The notes under the pieces are model-generated. The model was not told where the DNA came from. It ran no database searches and worked only from the letters and a program-made list of their open reading frames with translations. Both the position numbers and the translations under genes were made by a program. Positions 16,091 through 23,247 of a DNA stretch of 64,000 nucleotides are shown piece after piece. Numbering within the stretch: the stretch's first letter is position 1; each line of letters opens with the position of its first letter. Source of the DNA: Amycolatopsis vastitatis (lineage in GTDB: Bacteria > Actinomycetota > Actinomycetes > Mycobacteriales > Pseudonocardiaceae); the NCBI RefSeq assembly GCF_002234595.1, contig NZ_NMUL01000007.1:248001-312000 (forward strand), written 5' to 3'.

Positions 16091-17243
16091 GCGCGGCCTC
16101 CGTCAGCCACGCGCGCAGCTCGGTGCCGTGCTCGTCGAGTTCGGGCGGCGGCAGCCGGTAGGCGGCGGGAGTGGCGGAGAACCGGATGGGGTGGCGGGTG
16201 GTCGGAACGGCGCGGTCGCCGTCGCCGACCTCGACCACCGGGTCGAGCCCGAAGCGCTCGGCCATCGCGAAGCCGCCGTCGATCGTGTTGATCGGTCCAC
16301 AAGGGACACCGACCTTCGTCAGCGCGTCGAACCAGTCCACCGCGCCGCGTTTCGCGAGCCGCTCGACCAGCAGCGGCCGGAGCTCTTCGCGGTTGCGCGT
16401 GCGGTCGGCGTTGCGGGCGAACCGCGGGTCGTCCGGGACGTCCGGCAGGTCGAGGACCTCGCACAGCCGCCGGAACTGCCCGTCGTTGGCCGCGGCGACG
16501 ATCAGGTCGTTGTCGGCGGTGGGCAGCGGCTCGTAGGGGAAGACGCTCGGGTGGGCGTTGCCCATCCGGTACGGCACCACGCCGCCGGCGGCGTAGGCCG
16601 AGCTGTGGTTCACCAGCCCGGTCAGCGCCGACGACAGCAGGTTGACCTCCACGTGCTGCCCTTCGCCGGTCGCGTCGCGGTGGCGCAGCGCGGCGAGGAT
16701 CCCGATCACCGCGTGGTTGCCCGCCATCACGTCGAACACCGAGATCCCGGCCCGGTACGGCGGCCCGTCCGGGTCCCCGGTCAGGCTCATCAGGCCCGAG
16801 ATCGCCTGCACCATGAGGTCGTAGCCGGGCACGTGCCGTCCGTCGCCCGAGCCGAACCCGCTGATCGAGGCGTAGACGGCGCCCGGGTTGGCCGTGCTGA
16901 CCGCGGCGTAGTCGAGGCCGTACTTGGCCAGGCCGCCGGGCTTGAAGTTCTCGATCACCACGTCCGCGCGGGCGGCCAGCTCGCGGGCCACCGCGGCGTC
17001 CGCCTCTTCCCGCAGGTCGAGCGCGATCGACCGCTTCCCCCGGTTGACGCCGAGGTAGTAGGTCGAGACGTCACCGCGCACCGGCGGCATCCAGGTGCGG
17101 GTCTCGTCGCCCTGGGGGCCTTCGACCTTGACGACGTCGGCGCCCATGTCGGCCAGCAGCATCGTGGCGTACGGGCCGGCGAGCACCCGGGAGAAGTCCG
17201 CGACCAGCAGTCCCGCCAGCGGGCCCGTTGCGGTGGTGGTCAC
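16083..17243 (-). CDS. CaiB/BaiF family (class III) CoA-transferase
   Basis: A 386-aa enzyme with the family hallmarks: the opening GLLVADFSRVLAGPYATMLLADMGADVVKVE, then VNRGKRSIALDL and VIENFKPGGLAKYGLDY. The Asp in ISVFDVMAG is probably the acyl-carrying residue. It moves CoA between carboxylic acids without ATP. It is the first gene of the four-gene leftward operon. A GTCCG-N5-CGGAC operator-like site sits 18-45 bases upstream of the ATG and recurs next to the amidohydrolase, so IclR-type control of both is likely. Confidence 0.88.
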   Translation of the reverse strand: MTTTATGPLAGLLVADFSRVLAGPYATMLLADMGADVVKVEGPQGDETRTWMPPVRGDVSTYYLGVNRGKRSIALDLREEADAAVARELAARADVVIENFKPGGLAKYGLDYAAVSTANPGAVYASISGFGSGDGRHVPGYDLMVQAISGLMSLTGDPDGPPYRAGISVFDVMAGNHAVIGILAALRHRDATGEGQHVEVNLLSSALTGLVNHSSAYAAGGVVPYRMGNAHPSVFPYEPLPTADNDLIVAAANDGQFRRLCEVLDLPDVPDDPRFARNADRTRNREELRPLLVERLAKRGAVDWFDALTKVGVPCGPINTIDGGFAMAERFGLDPVVEVGDGDRAVPTTRHPIRFSATPAAYRLPPPELDEHGTELRAWLTEAAHD

Positions 17244-17260
17244 CGGAGTCCTCGCCTTCT

Positions 17261-17288
17261 GTCCGTTCAGCGGACGAGTGTCCGCGAA
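17261..17288. promoter_or_regulatory. Putative IclR operator, copy 1 (before CoA-transferase operon)
   Basis: GTCCG-ttcag-CGGAC followed directly by GAGTGTCCGC and GAA. The same layout (GTCCG-N5-CGGAC, GAGTGT-N-CGC, then an A-rich end) recurs at 18222-18249 on the other side of the IclR gene. Conservation at two promoters flanking one regulator supports an operator. Confidence 0.7.
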
Positions 17289-17316
17289 AGCAGTCTGCTC
17301 CGGCGGGCAGACCGGG

Positions 17317-18126
17317 TCAAGACACCGCGGGCACCGTCACGTGCGGGACGTCGCCGAGCCGGGCGAAGTCGGCGCTGATGTCACCGGCGGTCTGCAGCAG
17401 CAGCGGCAGGTGGTGCTCCAGCAGCCGGTCGACGGGCGTCTCCGCGGCGTGGCAGTTGACGTTGACGCCGGCGACCACCCGGCCGGACCCGTCGCGCAGC
17501 GGCGCGGCCACCGACCGGATGCCCAGCGCGAGCTGCTCGTCGGTCAGCGCCCAGCCGCGGGCCCGGACCTCGCGCAGCTCGGCGTCGCGCTCGGCCCGGT
17601 CCGGCTGCCAGCGCGGCACCAGCCCCGACCGGGTCGGCTGCGCCAGCACCGCCTCCAGCTCGTCCGGCGGCAGGGCCGCGAGCTGCACCTTGCCCAGCGA
17701 CGTCGGCAGCGCCGGGAAGCGGGTGCCGATCTGCACGGTGAGCCCCACGATCTTCGGCACCGCCACGCGGGCCACGTAGACGATGTCCGAGCCGTCGAGC
17801 TGGGCGATCGAACACGACTCGCCGGTGCGGGCCACCAGGCGCTCCAGGTGCGGCCGGGCGACGTCCCACAGGCCCATCGACCGCACGTAGGCGACGCCGA
17901 GGTCGAGCACGCGCGGGGTCAGCGCGTAGCCGCGGCCGTCGGTGCGGACGTAGCCGAGCTCTTCCAGCGTGAGCAGGATCCGGCGGGCGGTCGGGCGGGC
18001 CAGCCCGGTGGCGCCGGCCACCTCGGCCAGCGTCATCTCCGGCCGGTGCGGCCGGAACGCCGTGATCACCTCGAGCCCGCGCGCCAGCGCTTCGATGAAG
18101 TCGGGACCCGTTCCCTCGCGTGGCAT
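17317..18126 (-). CDS. IclR family transcriptional regulator (PcaR/PobR-like)
   Basis: A 269-aa regulator. The N-terminal winged HTH (residues about 12-70: FIEALARGLEVITAF, then EVAGATGLARPTARRILLTL) precedes an IclR effector domain, with CHAAE and TSLGKVQLAALP as typical segments. The similarity is strongest to the PcaR/PobR/CatR-type aromatic-catabolism subgroup. It sits between the CoA-transferase operon and the divergent amidohydrolase, and both promoters carry the same 28-bp site. It is therefore the probable local regulator. The effector would be the aromatic substrate or an intermediate. Confidence 0.88.
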   Translation of the reverse strand: MPREGTGPDFIEALARGLEVITAFRPHRPEMTLAEVAGATGLARPTARRILLTLEELGYVRTDGRGYALTPRVLDLGVAYVRSMGLWDVARPHLERLVARTGESCSIAQLDGSDIVYVARVAVPKIVGLTVQIGTRFPALPTSLGKVQLAALPPDELEAVLAQPTRSGLVPRWQPDRAERDAELREVRARGWALTDEQLALGIRSVAAPLRDGSGRVVAGVNVNCHAAETPVDRLLEHHLPLLLQTAGDISADFARLGDVPHVTVPAVS

Positions 18127-18221
18127 GCGCGACCTCCTCCTGCAGTGGTCCTCCGCGGCAGCGTAGCGGCGGGGATTGACACCGGCGCGGCACTGGGCAA
18201 GGGTGACTGCGCCCCTGAAGT

Positions 18222-18249
18222 GTCCGCAGGACGGACGAGTGTACGCAAA
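18222..18249. promoter_or_regulatory. Putative IclR operator, copy 2 (amidohydrolase/IclR intergenic region)
   Basis: GTCCG-cagga-CGGAC, then GAGTGTACGC and AAA. It ends just before the GGAGG ribosome site of the amidohydrolase, so binding would block or pre-position polymerase there. It could also control the divergent IclR gene. Outside the N5 centre, it differs from copy 1 at only a couple of bases. Confidence 0.7.
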
Positions 18250-18260
18250 TGGAGGCAGCG

Positions 18261-19694
18261 ATGACGCAGCCCACCGACGGTCCGGTCGTCCTGCGGGGCG
18301 GCACGGTGCTGACCCTCGACGACGCCCGCCGCGTGCTCGCCGGGGAAGACGTCCTCGTCGAAGGCGACCGGATCACCGCGATCGGCCCGGCGCTGGAGGT
18401 GCCGCCGGGCACGACCGAGATCGACGCCACCGGCGGGATCGTCCTGCCCGGGATGATCGACACGCACCGGCACCTGTGGCAGACCGCCATGCGCGGCTAC
18501 GGTGCCGACTGGACGCTCACCCAGTACTTCGTCTGGTACTACCTCGAGTGGGGCAAGGTGTTCCGCCCCGAGGACATCTACGCCGGCAACCTGCTCGGCG
18601 CGCTCGAGGCCCTGGAAGCCGGGGTCACCACGACCGTCGACTGGTCACACGGCCTGCAGACCACCCAGCACGCCGACGCCGCGGCCGACGCGCTGCAGGC
18701 CGTGCCCGGCCGGTTCGTCCTGGCCTACGGCAACATCCAGGACGCGCCGGCGACCTGGACCGGCACCCGCGAGTTCCGCGACTTCGTCTCCCGCCGCGTC
18801 ACCGGCGACGACCTGCTCGGCTTCCAGCTCGCCTTCGACGTCACCGGCGACCCGGCGTTCCCGGAGAAACCGGCGTTCGAAGTGGCCAGGGAGCTCGGCG
18901 TGCCGGTGACCACGCACGCCGGCGTCTGGGGCGCCACCGGCGACGACAGCATCCGCCTGATGCACGACCACGGGTTCATGACGCCGGAGACGATCTACGT
19001 CCACGGCGCGTCGCTGTCGGCGGATTCCTACCACCGGATCGCCGCGACGGGCGGCTCGGTGTCGGTCTCGACGGAGAGCGAGCAGAGCGCCGGCCAGGGC
19101 TACCCGCCCACCTGGGCCCTGCGGAAGCACGGCATCCCGGTGTCCCTGTCGATGGACACGTCGGTGTGGTGGAGCGGCGACCTGTTCTCGGCGATGCGGG
19201 CGACGCTGGGCGCCGACCGGTCCCGCGAGCACCTGGAGGCGCACGCCAAGGGCGAAACGGTCACGCACGCGGCGCTGCGGGCCGAGCAGGTGGTGGAGTG
19301 GGCCACCCGCGGCGGCGCGCAGGCACTGGGGCGCCTGGACCTCGGCAGCCTCGAGGTCGGCAAGAAGGCCGACGTGGTGCTGCTGAAGAACGACGGCTCA
19401 CCGGCGTCGTTCCCGCTGCTGAACCCCTACGGCCACGTGGCGTTCCAGGCCCAGCGCGGCGACGTCCACACCGTGCTGGTCAACGGCCGCGTCGTCAAAC
19501 GCGACGGCAAGCTGGTCGGCGTCGACCTGCCCGCCGTCCGGCGCCGCGTCGAGGAGACGGTGGAGCACCTGCGCGCGCAGCTGGGCGAGGAGGCGTGGCG
19601 GCAGGGGATGAACCCGGACGTCCCGGAAACGAAGATCCTCGACAACCCCTACACCTACACCGACTACCAGAGCGACAGCACCCACGGCGGCTGA
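18261..19694 (+). CDS. Metal-dependent amidohydrolase (TrzN/AtzB-SsnA type)
   Basis: A 477-aa cytosolic amidohydrolase-superfamily enzyme. Its beta-sandwich edge (GGTVLTLDDARRVLAGEDVLVEG) leads into the barrel with metal ligands GMIDTHRHLW (HxH), a His in VTTHAGVWG, a His in IYVHGASL and the Asp in SLSMDTSVWW. It would hydrolyse an amide, amine or chloride bond on a ring or chain. ATG 18261 has GGAGG five bases upstream; ATG 18249 overlaps that site and the operator. Regulation with the aromatic operon suggests it produces the substrate for the intradiol route, for example by deamination or amide hydrolysis. This role is inferred. Confidence 0.85.
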   Translation: MTQPTDGPVVLRGGTVLTLDDARRVLAGEDVLVEGDRITAIGPALEVPPGTTEIDATGGIVLPGMIDTHRHLWQTAMRGYGADWTLTQYFVWYYLEWGKVFRPEDIYAGNLLGALEALEAGVTTTVDWSHGLQTTQHADAAADALQAVPGRFVLAYGNIQDAPATWTGTREFRDFVSRRVTGDDLLGFQLAFDVTGDPAFPEKPAFEVARELGVPVTTHAGVWGATGDDSIRLMHDHGFMTPETIYVHGASLSADSYHRIAATGGSVSVSTESEQSAGQGYPPTWALRKHGIPVSLSMDTSVWWSGDLFSAMRATLGADRSREHLEAHAKGETVTHAALRAEQVVEWATRGGAQALGRLDLGSLEVGKKADVVLLKNDGSPASFPLLNPYGHVAFQAQRGDVHTVLVNGRVVKRDGKLVGVDLPAVRRRVEETVEHLRAQLGEEAWRQGMNPDVPETKILDNPYTYTDYQSDSTHGG

Positions 19695-19709
19695 GCTACC
19701 GTTCCGGCC

Positions 19710-20213
19710 GTGGTTCAGGTCTTCGTCCAGCCCGCCTACGGCACCCCCGACGCCCGCCGGTACGGATCGGAGTCCCTCGAGCGGACCGTGCCCTTCCGCG
19801 AGTACGCCGACCTCCTCGACCCCGCGGACCTCGCCCGCCTCGACGCCCTGCACCCGGGCGGGCGGGCCCGGTTCTGGGGCGCCAAGGACAAGTACGACCG
19901 CCGGATGGACACCGTGACCACCGGCGACGTCGTCCTCTTCACCGGGCGCAAGCACGTCCAGGCCACCGCGGAGGTGGGGCACGGGTTCCGCAACCCGGCG
20001 TTCGCCCGCCGCCTGTGGAACCCCGGCCCGGGGAAATGCCTGTTCAGCAACGTCTACAGCCTGCGGCGCTACCGGCGCGTCGAGATGCCCTACGAAGAGA
20101 TCTGGGCGCTGCCCGGCTTCACCGCCGGCGACCACTTCATGGGCCTGCGGTTCCTCGACCAGGCCAAGTCCGCCGCCGTGCTGGCCCTGCTCGGCGCCGA
20201 ATCCGGGCACTGA
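19710..20213 (+). CDS. Uncharacterised protein, possible EVE/PUA-like fold
   Basis: A 167-aa soluble protein starting at GTG 19710, 15 bases after the amidohydrolase stop. Segments ARFWGAKDKYDRRMDTVTTGDVVLFT, HVQATAEVGHGFRNPAFARRLW, FSNVYSLRRYRRVEMPY and FMGLRFLD give the strand pattern seen in EVE/PUA-like domains, which bind modified bases in nucleic acid. That match is by pattern only and needs a profile search. It could be co-transcribed with the amidohydrolase, but nothing in the sequence ties it to catabolism. A strong hairpin overlaps its stop codon. Confidence 0.55.
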   Translation: MVQVFVQPAYGTPDARRYGSESLERTVPFREYADLLDPADLARLDALHPGGRARFWGAKDKYDRRMDTVTTGDVVLFTGRKHVQATAEVGHGFRNPAFARRLWNPGPGKCLFSNVYSLRRYRRVEMPYEEIWALPGFTAGDHFMGLRFLDQAKSAAVLALLGAESGH

Positions 20214-20250
20214 GCGAGCCGGGTCCGCGCGGTGCGGGCCCGGCTCGCTC
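20212..20250. terminator. Strong GC hairpin between convergent genes
   Basis: A 17-base stem (20212-20228 with 20234-20250, one wobble mismatch) and a 5-base loop. It overlaps the TGA of the 19710 gene and lies before the end of the convergent His/Asp-rich gene. There is no T-tract, as is common for actinobacterial terminators; it could serve both directions. Confidence 0.8.
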
Positions 20251-20271
20251 ACCCTCGGCTTCGGCCGCGCG

Positions 20272-21057
20272 TCAGCCCTGGTCGTAGTCGAAGTAGTGGT
20301 GCACGTCGTGGTCGACGGTCCAGTCGTCCACGTCGTCGCCGGTGGCGTCGGCCACCGCGGTGACCGAGTGCGCCTCGGCGCCGTCCACGCCCGCCGCCGT
20401 GTACCAGGAGTGGTGACCGGCGTAGTCCGGCACGGCCACCGAGTGCGCACCCTCCGACGATGCGCCGTACGGGCCGGCCGTCAGCTTCTCCGCCTCGTAG
20501 GTGGCGTGGTGCTCGCCCGCGTGGCTCACGACGTGCGCCGAAGACGCGCCGTCCACCCCCGCCGAGTGCGACTCGGCGGCGTAACCGGCGTCATCGGCGT
20601 CGTGGGCCTCGTACACCGGGTGCGCGGGCGCGGCGGGCGCCTCGTCCATGACCGGGTCGGGGTGGCCCACGACGTGGTGGGGCCCGGCCACGGCCGGACC
20701 GTCGTAGTCGTCCGAGTCGTAGCCGTCGCAGTCGTCGTTGTCGTCCCAGTCGTGCACCGCGTGGTGCCAGGCGTGGTTCCAGCCGTGGTCGCCGGACTCG
20801 CCGGAGTGCGTCACGGCGGCGCCGCCGATGCCGGCCACCGCGGTCTCCGTATCGGACCAGTGGTGACCCCACCCGTCCGAACCTTCCTCGGTGTCGGTCG
20901 TGCCGGCGCCGCCGATGCCGGCCCAGCTGCCGGAGCTTTCGGCGCTCCAGGAGTCGTCCGGCCAGCTGGGCTGGCCGGCGGTCGCGGGACAGGCGATGAC
21001 GAGGGAAAGCGGCAGCGCGAAAGCGCCGGCGACTGCCAGTCGTCGCAATGCAGACAT
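20272..21057 (-). CDS. Secreted His/Asp-rich repetitive protein
   Basis: A 261-aa exported protein of unknown function. A Sec signal peptide (MSALRRLAVAGAFALPLSLVIACPATAG) is followed by a low-complexity chain with roughly 25 His and many Asp, Gly, Ser and Ala. Short repeats are visible: WAGIGGAG/VAGIGGAA, SDGWGHHW/DHGWNHAW, and AGVDGAS/AGVDGAE. Runs such as DWDDNDDCDGYDSDDYDG and VDHDVHHYFDYD could bind divalent metals. No enzymatic motif is seen. It may be a cell-surface metal buffer or structural protein; that is inference. The signal peptide and composition argue it is a real gene and not a frame artefact. Confidence 0.7.
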   Translation of the reverse strand: MSALRRLAVAGAFALPLSLVIACPATAGQPSWPDDSWSAESSGSWAGIGGAGTTDTEEGSDGWGHHWSDTETAVAGIGGAAVTHSGESGDHGWNHAWHHAVHDWDDNDDCDGYDSDDYDGPAVAGPHHVVGHPDPVMDEAPAAPAHPVYEAHDADDAGYAAESHSAGVDGASSAHVVSHAGEHHATYEAEKLTAGPYGASSEGAHSVAVPDYAGHHSWYTAAGVDGAEAHSVTAVADATGDDVDDWTVDHDVHHYFDYDQG

Positions 21058-21652
21058 GATTTCTCGGGGTTCCTTCCTGAGTGCGACACCCGGGTGAATT
21101 CGGGGCCCGGGACGTCGGGGCAGAAGTTCTGTCCGCTCTGCACGCTACCGCCCCATCCGGGCCTCTGACCTGCGCAAATACCCGATCGGTGCGCGGGAAC
21201 CGCCGAGCGGAGGACAACTCCGGAATGCGGTCGGACAAGCTTAGGCCGCCGCCGGGGAAGAGGCCGGAACGAATGGCACGAAATCACACGCTCGGGTAGT
21301 TCTCCGTTTAAGGGGAAAGAATCGTGGTCCGGGATTCAGGGGGCCGCGGCCACGCGCGGGCGCCGCGTGCCGATGATCTCGGACGACGCCGTGACGGACC
21401 GCCCGCGCCGGGCCACCGCCGTCCGGGGCCGGGCACTGGCCGGTCACTCGATCGATATCCGCCGAACGGCGAGAATTCCGGTCGAATACCGACGTCGCGC
21501 CACGATAACGGTGTATTCGATCAATTGTTCCCACGGGTTTCACGGTCGTGGAGTAATCACCGAAATGTTCGCGAGTTGGTATAACCGAAAAGTTACTTAA
21601 ACGACTCGTTCGGCCCAAGCCGTTTCTCGATGAACTGCGTAGATTTCACGGC
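21058..21652. other. 595-bp divergent intergenic region
   Basis: Lies between the His/Asp-rich gene and the beta-helix gene. Base composition becomes distinctly more AT-rich toward 21440-21650 than in the coding flanks. Open frames here are short and lack coding character. It probably holds both promoters and untranslated leaders; no clear operator or small RNA was recognised. Confidence 0.6.
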
Positions 21653-23143
21653 ATGTCGCGCATGAATTCGATCCTGGCCATTGTCCTGCTGGCCACGGTG
21701 GTCGTGGTCCCCGGTCCGGCGGCGGCCGTGGATACGGTTACGCCCGGGCCGGTGTGCGATCACCAGCCGGCGCTGAACGTGACGGCTCCCGCCGGCGCCG
21801 TCTCCGTCGACGCCGCGGTGCCCGGCGACCTCTACCACAAGTCGCAGGAGTCGCCGCCGGGAACGACGTTCTGGCTGCCGCCGGGGAAGCACACGCTGGC
21901 CGCGGACCCGTTCGGGCAGGTCATCCCCAAGGACGGCGACGTCTACCTCGGCGCACCCGGCGCGGTGCTGGACGGGCAGGGCATCAACCGGGCGGCCTTC
22001 ACCCAGCAGGCGAAGGACGTCGTGATCCGCGGCCTGACAATCCAGAACTTCGTCGCCCCGCAGGACCAGGGCGTGGTCAACCACGATTCCGGCGCGCATT
22101 GGATCATCGAAAACACCACCGTGCAGAACAACTCGGGCGCCGGGCTGATGGCCGGTGCGCGGCAGGAAGTGCGGCACAGCTGCCTGCGGAACAACGGGCA
22201 ATACGGCATGAACGCCTACCGTTCGGACAGCGGCATCACCGCGCTGATCATCGAAGGCAACGAAATCTCGGGCAACAACACCGACGACTGGGAAACGCGC
22301 AGCCCCGGCTGCGGGTGCAGCGGCGGAATCAAGTTCTGGGTCGTCGACAAGGCCGACGTCCGCGGCAACTGGATCCACCACAACCACGGCGCCGGGCTCT
22401 GGGCCGACACCGACAACAACGACTTCCTCGTCGAGAACAACCTCATCGAGGACAACGACGCCGAGGCGCTGTTCTACGAAATCAGCTACAACCTGGTGTT
22501 CCGCGACAACGTCCTGCGGCGCAACAGCCTGGTGGCCGGCAAGCGCCGGTCCGACCGCGGCGACAACTTCCCGGTGGCGAGCGTCTACCTGTCGGAGTCG
22601 GGCGGCGAGCCGCGGGTGCCCGCCCGGACCCACCTGATCGACATCTACGACAACACCTTCGAGGACAACTGGTCCGGGATCACCGCCTGGGAGAACGCCG
22701 ACCGGTTCTGCAACAGCCCGGCCAACACCTCGATCAACACGTGCACCAAGCTCGTCACCGACCGGACGCAGTGTTCCGCGCCCGGGATCGAGGACGAGCC
22801 GCTGTACGACGACTGCCGCTGGAAGACCCAGCTCGTCGAAGTGCACGACAACACGTTCCGCTTCGACCCGGTCCGCGCCGGCTGCACGAACGGGATGTGC
22901 GGCAAGATGGCCCTGCTGTCCAACTACGGAACGTATCCGTCCTGGTCGCCCTACAAGGGCACGGTCGTCCAGGACGCCATCACCCACGACCAGGACAACT
23001 ACTGGTTCAGCAACTCCTACTACGGGCCGTGGATGTTCGTGGCGGGGGACACCTCACGGATCCTGACCGCCGACCAGTGGCAGTCGACGCCGTGGGACCA
23101 GGACAACTGCGCGTCCTTCGACGACGTGATGCCGCGCTGCTGA
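21653..23143 (+). CDS. Secreted right-handed parallel beta-helix protein
   Basis: A 496-aa exported protein. The signal peptide is about residues 1-25 (LAIVLLATVVVVPGPAAA). A beta-helix made of PbH1-type turns follows: VVIRGLTIQNF, WIIENTTVQNNSG, ALIIEGNEISGNN, ADVRGNWIHHNHG, FLVENNLIEDND, LVFRDNVLRRN and LIDIYDNTFEDNW. Such repeats occur in pectate lyase-like and other polysaccharide-active proteins. Paired cysteines (SPGCGCSGG; the Cys-rich segment from FCNSP to DDC) suggest disulfides. No unambiguous catalytic set was seen. MNSIL at 21662 is an alternative start. It is followed by a GH3 glycosidase, consistent with secreted carbohydrate handling. Confidence 0.82.
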   Translation: MSRMNSILAIVLLATVVVVPGPAAAVDTVTPGPVCDHQPALNVTAPAGAVSVDAAVPGDLYHKSQESPPGTTFWLPPGKHTLAADPFGQVIPKDGDVYLGAPGAVLDGQGINRAAFTQQAKDVVIRGLTIQNFVAPQDQGVVNHDSGAHWIIENTTVQNNSGAGLMAGARQEVRHSCLRNNGQYGMNAYRSDSGITALIIEGNEISGNNTDDWETRSPGCGCSGGIKFWVVDKADVRGNWIHHNHGAGLWADTDNNDFLVENNLIEDNDAEALFYEISYNLVFRDNVLRRNSLVAGKRRSDRGDNFPVASVYLSESGGEPRVPARTHLIDIYDNTFEDNWSGITAWENADRFCNSPANTSINTCTKLVTDRTQCSAPGIEDEPLYDDCRWKTQLVEVHDNTFRFDPVRAGCTNGMCGKMALLSNYGTYPSWSPYKGTVVQDAITHDQDNYWFSNSYYGPWMFVAGDTSRILTADQWQSTPWDQDNCASFDDVMPRC

Positions 23144-23247
23144 CCGGCAGTGTGTCCGGGCAGGGGTGACCGAACTCGCGAGAAGACAGACGGTGTTCGC
23201 CGGTGCTTATGCTGGCTGGTCCCGTTCTCTCGCGAAAGGTCCCCGCC

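Noticed and set aside
20296..21168. 290-codon plus-strand frame opposite the His/Asp-rich gene
   Set aside because: Antisense Val/Arg/Gly repeats mirror the His/Asp codons; the minus strand has a proper signal peptide.
21241..21618. 125-codon minus-strand frame in the 21.1-21.6 kb gap
   Set aside because: No signal or domain, poor codon pattern and no ribosome site.
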